Source of the DNA: Roseiarcus sp963835215
Lineage (GTDB): Bacteria; Pseudomonadota; Alphaproteobacteria; Rhizobiales; Beijerinckiaceae
NCBI GenBank assembly: GCA_963835215.1
Contig: CAWIES010000002.1
Span: 1,364,001 to 1,428,000, forward strand
Direction of reading: 5' to 3'
DNA length: 64,000 bases
Both the position numbers and the translations under genes were made by a program. The notes under the pieces are model-generated. The model did no database searches and was not told the DNA's origin. It worked only from the letters and a program-made list of their open reading frames with translations. How positions within the stretch are numbered: the stretch's first letter is position 1; every line of letters starts with the position of its first letter. Of the stretch, positions 8,863 to 17,309 are shown piece by piece.

Positions 8863-9314
8863 CGATTGGCGACGTCCCTGGCGATGTGGCTGGCCTCATC
8901 GAGGAAGCGCGCGACGATCTCGCGCGCCGTCGGCGTGCAGGCGCGGTAGGTCAACTCGTAATCGCGAAACCCGCGATTGAAGGCGCCCGCGAGCGCGTCC
9001 TTGCGCGTTTCGGTATTGCCCTCCGTCTCGACCAGACTGGCGAATTTCGCGCGAAACGCATCGCCGTCGCCATCGCCGCACAGGTCGCGCAGATAGCTGA
9101 GCGCGCCAATGATTTCCGACAGGCGCAGGAGCTGTGGCTCGTAGGGCGGCGGCGTGTCGATTGGCGCGGGAGTCTGCGCCGGCGCCGGCGCCGGAGCGGG
9201 CGCGGCGGCGGCAGGGGCGGCGGGCTTGGCCGGCGCAGCCGTCTGCGCGGCGAGCGGCGCGGCGGTAAGGCTCAACGCCGCAGCGAGCGTAAAGGGAAGG
9301 GCGAGGCGCTTCAC
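8850..9314 (-). CDS. TIGR02301 family exported protein
   Basis: A 154-residue secreted protein. Residues 1-23 are a signal peptide (MKRLALPFTLAAALSLTAAP, then LAAQ). A long Ala/Pro linker follows, then a conserved helical domain (LLRLSEIIGALSYLRDLCG, FNRGFRDYELTYRACTPTAR, ARFLDEASHIARDVANRYAG). This matches the alphaproteobacterial TIGR02301 family of unknown function, commonly found beside a NUDIX gene as here. The start is GTG at 9312-9314 and overlaps the NUDIX stop in a GTGA junction, so translation is probably coupled. Two cysteines (one in DLCG, one in RACT) could form a disulfide in the periplasm. Confidence 0.85.
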   Translation of the reverse strand: MKRLALPFTLAAALSLTAAPLAAQTAAPAKPAAPAAAAPAPAPAPAQTPAPIDTPPPYEPQLLRLSEIIGALSYLRDLCGDGDGDAFRAKFASLVETEGNTETRKDALAGAFNRGFRDYELTYRACTPTAREIVARFLDEASHIARDVANRYAG

Positions 9315-9781
9315 CTCAGGCTCCTCTCGAGAGCGGCCGCCTTGGCGACAGTCGCGGGCAGGTTCGGAGTGGTGGGATAGTCCCCGATCGCGCCAGGATC
9401 AATCCAGGCGACCGCGTCGGCCTCCGGGCCGAGGCGCGCTTCGCCGCTTCGCCAGCGCGCGAGGAAGGCTGCCACGACGTAGTGCTCGCGCACTCGGGCG
9501 CCTTCGCGCGCAATCGGCTCGATGTGGTCGATGAAGGCGACAATCTCCGCTTCGAGCCCGACCTCCTCCTTCAGTTCGCGCAACGCCGCCTCGCGCAGCG
9601 TCTCGCCGACTTCGACCACGCCGCCGGGCAGGGAGTAGAGGCCCATCATTGGCGCCCGCGCGCGCCGCGCGATCAGCACACGGCCCTCGCGAAACACAGC
9701 GACCGAGGCGGCAAGGATCGGGCGCGCCGGATAGTCCCGGTCGTCGAGGCGGGGCTGCGAGGGAAGGGGGGTGAATGTCAT
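9311..9781 (-). CDS. NUDIX hydrolase
   Basis: A 156-residue pyrophosphohydrolase with the complete NUDIX box, GGVVEVGETLREAALRELKE followed by EVGL. Its Mg-binding REXXEE core is present as RELKEE. ASVAVFREGRVLIARRARAP precedes it, the usual first strands of the fold. Start ATG at 9779-9781 has GAGGGA upstream; a longer open frame reaching 9895 lacks a better site. The gene sits between pdxH (28-base gap) and the TIGR02301 gene (4-base overlap), which looks like a three-gene operon. NUDIX enzymes cleave nucleoside diphosphates linked to a moiety X. The substrate is not predictable here. Confidence 0.9.
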   Translation of the reverse strand: MTFTPLPSQPRLDDRDYPARPILAASVAVFREGRVLIARRARAPMMGLYSLPGGVVEVGETLREAALRELKEEVGLEAEIVAFIDHIEPIAREGARVREHYVVAAFLARWRSGEARLGPEADAVAWIDPGAIGDYPTTPNLPATVAKAAALERSLR

Positions 9782-9809
9782 CGCGTCCCTCGGGCGCCAG
9801 CGTCGGGCG

Positions 9810-10425
9810 CTAGGGGTTGAGCCGCTGGCGCCGCCAGGGCGCGCCCTCGTGCGCGCGGGTGAAGACGACGCGGTCGTGCAGGCGGAACTTCCCATCCTGC
9901 CAGAACTCGATCTCGAGCGGCGTCAACCGGTAGCCGCGCCAATAGGGGGGGCGCGGAATCTCGCCATCGCCAAACTTCTGCGCGTAGTCGGCGACCGCCT
10001 GCTCCAGCTTGGCGCGTGACTTCGAGCGGGCGTGACTGCTGGCTCGCCCAGGCGCCGATGCGGCTTTCGCGCGACCTCGTGGCGAAATAAGCGTCGGCCT
10101 CGGCCTCGCTCGCCGGACTGACCGGCCCACGCACCTTCACCTGGCGGCGCAGCGACTTCCAGTGGAATAGCGCCGCGGCCTTCGGCGAGGCGGCGAGCTC
10201 GCGCCCCTTGGCGCTTTCGGCGTTGGTGTAGAAGACGAAACCGCGCTCGTCGGCCCCTTTGCACAGCACCATTCGGACGTCCGGCAGACCGTTGGCGTCG
10301 ATGCTGGCCAAGGTCATTGCGTCGGGATCGTTGGGCTCGCGCTCGACGGCTTCGGCCAGCCAGAGCGCGAACAGCGCCATCGGATCGTCGGCCTGGGTGA
10401 AGTCACCCGAACTTAACGCATTCAA
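9810..10425 (-). pseudogene. pdxH: Pyridoxamine 5'-phosphate oxidase, one extra base near 10030
   Basis: PdxH oxidises pyridoxine/pyridoxamine phosphate to pyridoxal phosphate with FMN. The N-terminal two thirds (SSGDFTQADDPMALFALWLA, then LASIDANGLPDVRMVLCKG, RGFVFYTNAESAKGREL, FHWKSLRRQVKVRGPV) run in one frame to SQQSRPLE. The remainder (SRAKLEQAVADYAQKFG, then PPYWRGYRLTPLEIEFWQDG and ending WRRQRLNP) is in the next frame. One surplus base around 10028-10033 joins them, and the total of 616 bases is 3n+1. The conserved SRPLESR junction shows the site precisely. Start is probably TTG at 10423-10425 with GGAG upstream; it faces the lipoprotein gene across 42 bases. Sequencing error is as likely as true inactivation. 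Confidence 0.85.
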
Positions 10426-10467
10426 AACGATACTGCTCCAAGTTGTCGAAGCGTCGCTTGGGTTGCA

Positions 10468-10953
10468 ATGATAGTCCCTCTGATCTCTCAACGCGAAAGA
10501 ATTTGTCGCAAGAGCCGCGCCGCGCCGCTGCGTGCGACGTTTGCGCTCGCTGCAGCGGCCTTGGCGCTCGCCGGCTGCTCGATCGCCATTCCGCTGCCCG
10601 GGCTGATCGACGACGAGCCGGTTGGCGCGATCAAGCCGAAGGCTGGCGTGGCGACGCTGTCGGCCGCTTACGAACCCGCCGACTGGCGTCTTGCCGAGCC
10701 CGCGCTGAGCACCGCGCTGCGCGCCAAGGACGGGGGCGAGCGCGACCAATGGTCCGATCCCGACACCGGGAATCACGGCGAATTCCTCGCGGTCGCTGGT
10801 TCGTTTGTCCGCGACGGGCGCCCCTGCCGCGCCTTCGTCGCGCGGATCGTCGGCAAGACGGGGACGGCCGATAAGACCCTGCAAGGCGTCGGTTGCCCGC
10901 GCGAGGGCGAGGAAGCGGCGGTCTACGACGTTTCCGCCTGGTCGGGCCTCTGA
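10468..10953 (+). CDS. RT0821/Lpp0805-like (17-kDa surface antigen-like) lipoprotein
   Basis: A 161-residue predicted outer-membrane lipoprotein. After a basic stretch, residues about 21-37 form the leader ending in the lipobox LALAGC. The C-terminal domain contains QWSDPDTGNHGEFLAVAGSF and DGRPCRAFVARIVGKTG, resembling the C-terminal domain of RT0821/Lpp0805 surface proteins. The function of that family is unknown beyond an envelope location. Start at 10468 gives a fairly long n-region (MIVPLISQRERICRKSRAAP); a later start is not obvious. It is divergent from pdxH with only about 42 bases between start codons, so the two promoters must overlap or lie within each other's leaders. Confidence 0.7.
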   Translation: MIVPLISQRERICRKSRAAPLRATFALAAAALALAGCSIAIPLPGLIDDEPVGAIKPKAGVATLSAAYEPADWRLAEPALSTALRAKDGGERDQWSDPDTGNHGEFLAVAGSFVRDGRPCRAFVARIVGKTGTADKTLQGVGCPREGEEAAVYDVSAWSGL

Positions 10954-11060
10954 TCGCGCCTTAACGGTTGGCACTTGCGGCCGGTCGCTGCGAAGCCCAA
11001 ATAATCGCAGAGACAATGGCGGCCGCGCCTGTAGGGCGGGCGCCCAGACTTGGGCTCATC

Positions 11061-12008
11061 ATGCGCGACCCATATGAAGTGCTGGGGCTGGCGAAATCGG
11101 CCAGCGCCGCGGAGGTGAAGAGCGCCTTCCGCAAGCTGGCGAAGAAGTTCCACCCGGACCAGAGCAAGGAGCCGCGCGCCAAGGAGCGATTCGCGGAGAT
11201 CGGCTCGGCCTACGAGATCGTCGGCGATAGCGCCAAGCGGGCAGCCTTTGACCGCGGCGAGATCGACGCCGAGGGCAAGCCGCGCGCGCCGCAGTTCGAG
11301 GGCTTCGGCTTTGGCGGCGAGCCGGGCGGCCGCTCGACCGGCGGCGGCAACTTCCGCAACTTCAGCTTCGGCTTCGGCGAGGACACCGGCGGTCGCGCCG
11401 GGATGGAAGCCGACATTCTCTCTGAATTGTTCGGCGGTCGCGCCGGGGCGACGCGTGCTCGCGCCGCCAGCAGGGGCGAGGATGTCGCCGCTTCCCTCAG
11501 CGTGCCGCTGGCGATGGCGGTGGGCGGGGGCTCGCTGCGCGTCGCGCTGCCGACCGGCAAGACGCTCGATATCGCCATTCCCGTCGGAGTCGAGGACGGC
11601 AAGTCGATCCGCCTGCGCGGCCAGGGCCGTCCCGGCGTTCGGGGCGGTCCGGCGGGCGACGCGATCGTCGCCATCCATTACGCGCCCCATCCCCTGTTCA
11701 AGGTCGAGGGCCGCGACCTGCGTCTCGATCTGCCGATCGCCCTCTATGAGGCGGTTCTGGGGGCCAAGGTGCGCGCGCCGACGCTAGGGGGCGAGGTCGA
11801 AATGTCGATCCCGCCGGGCGCGAGCAGCGGCATGGTGCTGCGCCTGCGCGGCAAGGGGCTGCCGGCGGCCGGAGAGGCGCCGCAGGGCGACCTGCTGGCG
11901 ACCCTTCGCATCGTCATGCCGGGGGGCGAGGACGCCGACCTCATGGCGCTGATGCGACGCTGGCGCGAAGAGAAGCCCTACGATCCGCGCGCTGGCCTGA
12001 GCGCCTGA
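11061..12008 (+). CDS. DnaJ-class co-chaperone (CbpA-like, no zinc finger)
   Basis: A 315-residue Hsp40. Residues 1-65 form the J domain with HPD at 31-33, which stimulates DnaK ATPase. Residues about 75-130 form a Gly/Phe-rich linker (FEGFGFGGEPGG). From about 140 onward come the two C-terminal beta-sandwich substrate-binding domains (VPLAMAVGGGSLRVALPTGK, IRLRGQGRPG, PIALYEAVLGAKVRAPTLGG, LRLRGKGLP). The cysteine-rich zinc domain of true DnaJ is absent, which makes this a class B CbpA/DjlA-type helper. The ATG at 11061 begins exactly at the J domain. No dnaK or grpE is nearby. Confidence 0.92.
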   Translation: MRDPYEVLGLAKSASAAEVKSAFRKLAKKFHPDQSKEPRAKERFAEIGSAYEIVGDSAKRAAFDRGEIDAEGKPRAPQFEGFGFGGEPGGRSTGGGNFRNFSFGFGEDTGGRAGMEADILSELFGGRAGATRARAASRGEDVAASLSVPLAMAVGGGSLRVALPTGKTLDIAIPVGVEDGKSIRLRGQGRPGVRGGPAGDAIVAIHYAPHPLFKVEGRDLRLDLPIALYEAVLGAKVRAPTLGGEVEMSIPPGASSGMVLRLRGKGLPAAGEAPQGDLLATLRIVMPGGEDADLMALMRRWREEKPYDPRAGLSA

Positions 12009-12010
12009 TC

Positions 12011-12077
12011 GCTCGCCCGGGCGAGCAATGCCCTAAAAGAAGAGCTTCCAGGCGGCCGATCGCCGGCCCGGAAGCTC
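12011..12077 (+). terminator. Stem-loops after the DnaJ-like gene
   Basis: Two inverted repeats lie directly after the dnaJ-like stop: the perfect 16-base palindrome GCTCGCCC/GGGCGAGC at 12011-12026, and GAGCTTCC/GGAAGCTC at 12042-12049 and 12070-12077 with a GC-rich interior. No clear T-run follows, so intrinsic termination would be weak. The convergent His-rich gene ends at 12118. Confidence 0.45.
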
Positions 12078-12117
12078 GCTTACCCCTACACAAGTGTCCG
12101 AGGCGCGTTTCCGCGTC

Positions 12118-12300
12118 TCAGGGCTTCTTCATGTGGTGGTGATGGTGGTGGTGGTGATGATGGCGGTGGTGGCGCATCATATGGTGGTGATGGTGGTGGT
12201 GATGATGATGACGGTGATGATGCATCGTGGCGGCGAGAGCCGTCCCGGCGGCGGTGAGCGCGACAACCATCGTCGCGGCGACGATCAGCTTCTTATACAT
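12118..12300 (-). CDS. Small exported histidine-rich protein
   Basis: A 60-residue protein with a clear signal peptide (MYKKLIVAATMVVALTAAG, then TALA) and a mature part made almost only of His with a few Arg and Met. Two runs of ten His are separated by MMRHHR, and the tail is MKKP. About 25 of 60 residues are His. Such a peptide would bind Ni, Zn, Cu or Co in the periplasm, so a metal buffering or storage role is plausible but only inferred. The leader on the opposite strand has no signal peptide, which supports this strand. An AAGG lies upstream of the ATG. No metal transporter is adjacent. It is convergent with the DnaJ-like gene and downstream of gshA on the same strand, 146 bases away. 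Confidence 0.65.
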   Translation of the reverse strand: MYKKLIVAATMVVALTAAGTALAATMHHHRHHHHHHHHHHMMRHHRHHHHHHHHHHMKKP

Positions 12301-12446
12301 TCGTTAAGACCTTGATTTATAACGGGCTCCACCAGCGGAGCTTCGTCCCCTGTGTGCCCAATATTCGATGAACCGAACATGAATTTTCACGCCCGCGACG
12401 CACTGCCGGGCGGAATTACGACAAATTGTAAGAAATTTATCGAATT

Positions 12447-13817
12447 TCAGATGATCGCTTCGTCGAACACCGGGTCGACGTCGCCCTTCCACGGACCTTG
12501 GAAGCGGGCGATCCAGTCCTCGGCGGGCGTGCGACCCTCGGCGACGATGCGCTCAAGCGGTTCGAGATAGTGCGTCTCGTCGCGCCCCGCCGCGTCCCGG
12601 CGCGCGCGCCTCGCCAGCCCAGCGCGAGCGATCGTCAGCGCCTCGTGCGCGATCTCGCGCAGCGATCGGCCGTCGATCCGCGCCGCGAGGCCAAGGCGAG
12701 GAACCTCGTCGCGCAGGCGTTGCAACGCTTCGACGCTCCAGCCGCGGGTCAGATCGCCCGCCGCGGCGAGCGCGCTGCTGTCGTAGTAGAGGCCGACGCA
12801 AAAGGCCGACAGCGCCAGGATGCGCTCGGGCGGCCCGACGTCGGCGCCGCGCATCTCGAGATATCGCTTCAACCGCACCTCGGGAAAGATCGTCGACAGG
12901 TGGTTGGCCCAGTCGGAGATCGTCGCCCGCTCGCCCGGCAAGGCGGCGAGCCGTCCGGCGAGCAGGTCGCGGAAACTCGCGCCGGCGACATCGTGATAGA
13001 CGCCGTCGCGCTTGACGAAATAGAGCGGCACGTCGAGCGCGTAGTCGACATAGCGCTCGAAGCCCATGCCCGGCTCGAAGGCGAAGGCGAGCATGCCGGT
13101 GCGCGCGGTGTCGGTGTCGCGCCAAACCTCGGAGCGGGCGGAGAGAAAGCCGTTGAGCCGCCCTTCCGTGAAGGGCGAATTGGCAAAGAGAGCCGTGATC
13201 GTCGGCTGCAACGCCAGTCCGATCCTGAGCTTGGCGACCATGTCGGCTTCGTCGGCGAAGTCGAGATTGGCCTGGGCCGTGCAGGTGCGGAACATCATAT
13301 CGAGGCCGCGGGTCCCGACCTTGGGCATGTAGCGCGCCATGATGCGGTAGCGGCTTTTGGGCATCGCCGGCGTTTGGGCGAGCGTCCATTTCGGGCTGAA
13401 GCCCATTGCGATGAAGCCGACGCCCAGCGCATCGCCAACCGCGTGCATGCAGTCGAGGTGCGCCTTGAGCTCGGCTTCGACCTCGTGGACGCTCGCCTGC
13501 GGGCCGCCCGAAAGCTCGAACTGACCGCCCGGCTCGAGCGAGATCGCGCCGCCCCCCGCGGAATCGAACAGGCCGATCAACGCCCCATCGTCCTCGATCG
13601 GCGACCAGCCAAGCCGCGCTTTGGCGCCCTCGAGCAATGCGCGAACACCCCGCGCGCCCTCGTAGGGCACTGGCGTCCGATCGGCTTTGTAGAAAGAGAA
13701 CTTCTCGTGCTCGACGCCGATCCGGAACGCCTCGGCCGGTTTGCCGCCCGAGGCCAGCCATTCCGCCAAATCGTCGCGCGATTCGATGATTTCGGCATCG
13801 ACGACGTCGCGGGCCAT
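12447..13817 (-). CDS. gshA: Glutamate-cysteine ligase (plant/alphaproteobacterial GCS2 type)
   Basis: A 456-residue ATP-dependent ligase joining L-glutamate and L-cysteine, the first step of glutathione synthesis in the cytoplasm. The family motifs are visible: FRIGVEHEKFSFYK near residue 35, ISLEPGGQFELSGGP near 95, the substrate-site region MFRTCTAQANLDFADEADMV near 175, LALQPTITALFANSPF, and YVDYALDVPLYFVKRDG. The length and motif set match the proteobacterial group that resembles plant enzymes rather than E. coli GshA. Start ATG at 13817 gives the usual short N-terminus. gshB is not in this window. Product use is consistent with the single-cysteine peroxiredoxin at 19 kb. Confidence 0.93.
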   Translation of the reverse strand: MARDVVDAEIIESRDDLAEWLASGGKPAEAFRIGVEHEKFSFYKADRTPVPYEGARGVRALLEGAKARLGWSPIEDDGALIGLFDSAGGGAISLEPGGQFELSGGPQASVHEVEAELKAHLDCMHAVGDALGVGFIAMGFSPKWTLAQTPAMPKSRYRIMARYMPKVGTRGLDMMFRTCTAQANLDFADEADMVAKLRIGLALQPTITALFANSPFTEGRLNGFLSARSEVWRDTDTARTGMLAFAFEPGMGFERYVDYALDVPLYFVKRDGVYHDVAGASFRDLLAGRLAALPGERATISDWANHLSTIFPEVRLKRYLEMRGADVGPPERILALSAFCVGLYYDSSALAAAGDLTRGWSVEALQRLRDEVPRLGLAARIDGRSLREIAHEALTIARAGLARRARRDAAGRDETHYLEPLERIVAEGRTPAEDWIARFQGPWKGDVDPVFDEAII

Positions 13818-13930
13818 GCAGGGTTCCGGATGAAAAAGGCCAAACGGCCGGCGGGGCCCCGTAGATAGAGGGGCCGATGCGACAATGCAATGAACCGGGC
13901 AGGGGCGAACTCAGCGCCAATCAACAGCGC

Positions 13931-13953
13931 GCCGGCGGCTAAATGCCGCCGGC
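13931..13953. terminator. Perfect 9-bp stem-loop downstream of the DUF937 gene
   Basis: GCCGGCGGC (13931-13939), loop TAAAT, GCCGCCGGC (13945-13953) forms a perfect hairpin between gshA start and the DUF937 stop. It lies 70 bases after the DUF937 gene on the minus strand. There is no T-run, so it may act with Rho or simply protect the mRNA end. Confidence 0.5.
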
Positions 13954-14020
13954 CCCGTTCTACTGGCTCTCGGCCTTTTTGGCGCTGTTGACGGCGACCG
14001 GAGGAGGCGGTCGGCGCCTC

Positions 14021-14650
14021 TTACTGACGCGGCGTCGTGCTCGAGCCGAGCATTCCAGTCAGGGCGGTCAGGCCCGCCTGGGCGAGCCCCGATTGCGCCT
14101 GGCCCGTCGTCTGGCTGCCGCCGAGCAGACCGCCGAGCATCCCCATAAGTCCGCCCAGAATGCCCCCGCTCTGAGCCGCGGCCGGATCGGTCGCCTGGGT
14201 CGCGGCGGTCGTCAATTGCCCGAGGACGCCGCCGTAGCCTTGCGCGGTCATCGTGTGAGCGAGGCCGCCCATCAGCATCGAGGCGACCGCCGGCATCATC
14301 TGCTGAACGGTCGCGGCGTCAACGCCGGTCGCGCTGGCGGCGCGGCTGGCGATCTGCGAAGCGACCTGCGAAGAGCCGAAGATCTGGCTCAGCGCAGCGC
14401 CGCCGTTGGCCGTCGCGGCAGCCGGATCGGAGCCGGTGAAGGAGCCCGCGTGCACGCCGCTCGCGAGGTGCGAGACGACGCCGGCGAGGCTCGACGGGTC
14501 CGAGGTCGCCTTTTGCAGCGCGCTCGAGAACGCCGGCATCATCGCCGTCACCGCCGCTTGCGCCTGATCGGGGGGAATGCCGAGTTGGGTCGCCAGATTG
14601 GTTACGCCCTGGCCGCCTTGCGCGGCTTGGATGATGTCATTGAGATTCAT
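14021..14650 (-). CDS. DUF937 domain protein
   Basis: A 209-residue Ala/Gly/Gln-rich protein beginning MNLNDIIQAAQGGQGVTNLA. It shows helical repeats characteristic of DUF937 (LGIPPDQAQAAVTAMMPAF and VDAATVQQMMPAVASMLMGG) and a flexible Gly-rich tail (GGILGGLMGMLGGLLGG). The family (YidB-related) has no established function. The start at 14650 has GGAGG a short distance upstream. It follows the MATE gene by 34 bases on the same strand and is probably cotranscribed. Low sequence complexity makes functional inference unsafe. It contains no signal peptide or obvious membrane anchor at the N-terminus. Confidence 0.8.
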   Translation of the reverse strand: MNLNDIIQAAQGGQGVTNLATQLGIPPDQAQAAVTAMMPAFSSALQKATSDPSSLAGVVSHLASGVHAGSFTGSDPAAATANGGAALSQIFGSSQVASQIASRAASATGVDAATVQQMMPAVASMLMGGLAHTMTAQGYGGVLGQLTTAATQATDPAAAQSGGILGGLMGMLGGLLGGSQTTGQAQSGLAQAGLTALTGMLGSSTTPRQ

Positions 14651-14684
14651 TGCGTCCTCCTTCTCCTCCGAACGTCGCCAATTC

Positions 14685-16046
14685 TTACTTCGGATCGATG
14701 GCGTTTGCGAGACGCGAAACGACGCCGAAGGCGAGCGCCGTGGCGATAAGGCCAAAAACCGCCGAGCCGGCGGCGATGCCAAGGATCGCGCCTTCGACGC
14801 CGCCCCAGCGGGCGCCCAGCGTGACGAAGGGGATCGTGCCGAGCGTCGCGCGGCCCCAGTTGAACAGCATCGCCAGCAGCGGATAGCCGAGGTTGTTGAA
14901 GACGGTGTTGGCGACGAAGAGACAGGTGATGAACAGCCATGCCGCCGCGCCGAAATGACAAAAGAAGAGAATGAATACGGTCGCCTCGCCGGAGGTGTCG
15001 AAGATTGTCGCGATCGTTGGCGCGGCCAAAGCCAGCGCGGCCCACGCAAGGAGCGCATAGCCGAGCGACAGGATCAGCGCGTCCGTCACCGCCTGCTGCA
15101 CCCGGCCCATCAAACGTGCACCGTAGTTCTGTCCGAGGATCGGGCCGATCGAGCCGGTCAGGGCGAAGACCACGCCGAAGGCGAGCGGGACGACGCGGTC
15201 GATCACCGCGCCCCCCGCCACCGCCGCCTCGCCGAAGTCCGACCAGATGCGCGTGATGTAGATGGCGGCGACGGGCGTTGCGAGATTGGCGAGGATGGCC
15301 GGCAGCCCGATCGTCATGATCGGCGCGAAGTCCTGGCGCATCGCCGCGATCCGCGGGCGGCCGATGAGATCGTGGACGCCAATCGCGCCCCACAGGCCGA
15401 CGCCGACGAGGACGAGACGCGAGAGCACCATCGCCCACGCGGCGCCGGCGACGCCAAGGCCACAGCCGAAGATCAGCAGCGGATCGGCGAAAGCCGTCAC
15501 GATGCCGCCCGACAGCAAGACGAACATCGCGCGCCGCGCGTCGCCGACAGCGCGCAGCACGCCCGAGAGCGCCATGCCGAGCGTCAGCGCAATATTGGAG
15601 GGGATGACGATGGCGAGAAAATCGCTCGCAACCCTAGCCGGCTCGCCCTTGGCGTGCAGCAGCGCGGCGAGCGCGGGATCGCGATAGACCCACATCGCCG
15701 CGGCGAGCGCCAGCGAGACAAGGCCGGCGATCGTCACGCCGGAGGCGGCAAGGCGGCGCGCGCGGGCGCGATCGCCCGCCCCCAGCGCCCGCGATACCGT
15801 CGCCGAAATGGCGATGGTGACGCCGATGCTGACCGAGATGCCGATGAATTGAAATTGGCTCGCGTAGCCAATCGCCGCTTTCAGCGCCTGCGAGCCGAGC
15901 CGAGAGACCCAGAATAGCGACAGGAAGTCGATGGCGAAGACCGACACCAGACCGATCGACCCGGTCGCGGTCATCACCGCGACGTGGCGCATGGTCGAGC
16001 CGCGCGTGAAGACAGGCGCGTCGGCGCTGGCGACGGAGACGGTCAC
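14685..16046 (-). CDS. MATE family efflux transporter
   Basis: A 453-residue inner-membrane exporter with about twelve hydrophobic helices arranged as two MatE halves. Family features include FWVSRLGSQALKAAIGYASQ in the first half, ISATVSRALGAGDRARARRL between helices 2 and 3, and GSIGPILGQNYGARLMGRVQ with FNNLGYPLLAMLFNWGRATL in the second half. MATE proteins expel cationic drugs or metabolites using Na+ or H+ gradients. The ligand is not evident. The ATG at 16044-16046 precedes a short cytoplasmic segment. It is divergent from ispH (164-base gap) and upstream of the DUF937 gene, with which it likely forms an operon. Confidence 0.9.
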   Translation of the reverse strand: MTVSVASADAPVFTRGSTMRHVAVMTATGSIGLVSVFAIDFLSLFWVSRLGSQALKAAIGYASQFQFIGISVSIGVTIAISATVSRALGAGDRARARRLAASGVTIAGLVSLALAAAMWVYRDPALAALLHAKGEPARVASDFLAIVIPSNIALTLGMALSGVLRAVGDARRAMFVLLSGGIVTAFADPLLIFGCGLGVAGAAWAMVLSRLVLVGVGLWGAIGVHDLIGRPRIAAMRQDFAPIMTIGLPAILANLATPVAAIYITRIWSDFGEAAVAGGAVIDRVVPLAFGVVFALTGSIGPILGQNYGARLMGRVQQAVTDALILSLGYALLAWAALALAAPTIATIFDTSGEATVFILFFCHFGAAAWLFITCLFVANTVFNNLGYPLLAMLFNWGRATLGTIPFVTLGARWGGVEGAILGIAAGSAVFGLIATALAFGVVSRLANAIDPK

Positions 16047-16210
16047 GAAATGGCCCTGGGACGGAGCGGGGCGAGGCTTGTAAACTTTCCGCGGCGTGCG
16101 CGCCAGCCCAATTCACGCCGCATTGCGCTCGCCCTGCTTGACTTCGCGAGCACGGCTTTCCAAGACACACGCGTCCAGACCCGGACTTCGAACGAGCGAC
16201 CCCGATCGCA

Positions 16211-17173
16211 ATGACCGCCAAACCGCCGCTCCGTGTCGTCCTCTGCGCTCCGCGCGGCTTCTGCGCCGGCGTGGTGCGGGCGATCGACATCGTCGAGCAG
16301 GCGCTCAATCGCTATGGCGCGCCTGTCTACGTGCGACACGAGATCGTCCATAACAAATACGTGGTCGATTCGCTGCGCGCCAAGGGCGTCATCTTCATCA
16401 AGGAGCTCGCCGAGGCGCCGCCCGGCGACCGGCCGGTGATCTTCTCCGCCCACGGCGTCGCCAAGGCGGTGCCGGAGGAGGCGGCGGCGCGCAACCTCTT
16501 CACCATCGACGCGACCTGTCCGCTGGTGACCAAGGTCCATCGCGAGGCGCAGGTCCACAACAAGCGCGGGCGGCACGTGCTGCTGATCGGCCACTCCGGC
16601 CACCCGGAAGTGATCGGCACGATGGGACAATTGCCCAAAGGCGCAGCGACGCTGATCGGCTCGGCGGCCGAGGTCGACGCACTCGCCTTCGCGCCCGACG
16701 CCCCGCTCGCCTATGCGACGCAGACGACGCTGTCGGTCGACGACACGCGCGAGATCGTCGCCGCGCTCAAAGCGCGCTTCCCGCATATCCATGCGCCGCC
16801 ACTCGAAGACATCTGTTACGCGACCACCAATCGCCAGGAGGCGGTCAAGCGCGTGGCCGGAATGGTCGAGGCGGTGATCGTCGTCGGCGCCGAGAACTCC
16901 TCCAATTCGCAGCGTCTGCGCGAGGTCGCCGAGCGGGCGGGTTGCGCGCTCGCCGTGCTCGCCCCCAATGTCGGCGCGATCGACTGGTCGCGCTTTGCCG
17001 GCGTGCGCTCGCTCGGCGTCACCGCCGGCGCATCGGCCCCGGAGATTCTCGTCGAGGAGATCCTCGACGCCTTCGCCGAGCGATTCGCCATTGCCGTCGA
17101 GACGCTGACGACCACAGAGGAATCGATGTTCTTCCCACTGCCGCGGAGCTTGCGGGCGGCGGAGGTGGGGTAG
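16211..17173 (+). CDS. ispH: 4-hydroxy-3-methylbut-2-enyl diphosphate reductase
   Basis: A 320-residue iron-sulfur enzyme that makes IPP and DMAPP in the last step of the MEP isoprenoid pathway. The three cluster-ligating cysteines are present: Cys18 in PRGFCAGV, Cys103 in DATCPLVTKVH and Cys202 in ICYATTNRQ. The conserved IFSAHGV, IGHSGHPEV and NSSNSQRL substrate-site motifs are intact. Length is normal for the short proteobacterial form. It starts the codirectional run ispH-thrB-rnhA, though a 274-base repeat-containing gap separates it from thrB. Confidence 0.96.
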   Translation: MTAKPPLRVVLCAPRGFCAGVVRAIDIVEQALNRYGAPVYVRHEIVHNKYVVDSLRAKGVIFIKELAEAPPGDRPVIFSAHGVAKAVPEEAAARNLFTIDATCPLVTKVHREAQVHNKRGRHVLLIGHSGHPEVIGTMGQLPKGAATLIGSAAEVDALAFAPDAPLAYATQTTLSVDDTREIVAALKARFPHIHAPPLEDICYATTNRQEAVKRVAGMVEAVIVVGAENSSNSQRLREVAERAGCALAVLAPNVGAIDWSRFAGVRSLGVTAGASAPEILVEEILDAFAERFAIAVETLTTTEESMFFPLPRSLRAAEVG

Positions 17174-17205
17174 GCGATCAACTCGACCGCCTCACGCCAT
17201 CTTCT

Positions 17206-17309
17206 GTCATGGCCGGGCTTGACCCGGCCATCCACGCTGTTCCGCCGCCAAGAACGGGGCGAAGACCAAGCCTCGCCACCTGGATGGCCGGGTCAAGCCC
17301 GGCCATGAC
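17206..17309. repeat. Inverted pair of 29-base hairpin repeats, family A, copy 1
   Basis: Unit 1 (17206-17234) begins GTCATGGCCGGGCTTGACC and ends CGGCCATCCA. Unit 2 (17281-17309) is its exact reverse complement. Each unit folds on itself (ATGGCCGGG against its complement around CTTGA or its reverse), and the two together make a cruciform-like pair 46 bases apart. A second pair with the same layout lies at 18873-18969. They resemble BIME-type dispersed repeats. Confidence 0.9.

Noticed and set aside
7584..9380. 598-codon open frame on the plus strand
   Set aside because: It crosses the deaminase, the methyltransferase-like gene and the TIGR02301 gene in the wrong frame or strand, and has no coherent domain.
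12094..12315. Val/Met-rich frame opposite the histidine-rich peptide
   Set aside because: It arises from reading His codons backwards; it lacks a signal peptide and a good start site.
12498..13868. 456-codon open frame on the plus strand
   Set aside because: It lies opposite gshA, which shows clear family motifs; the mirror frame has none.
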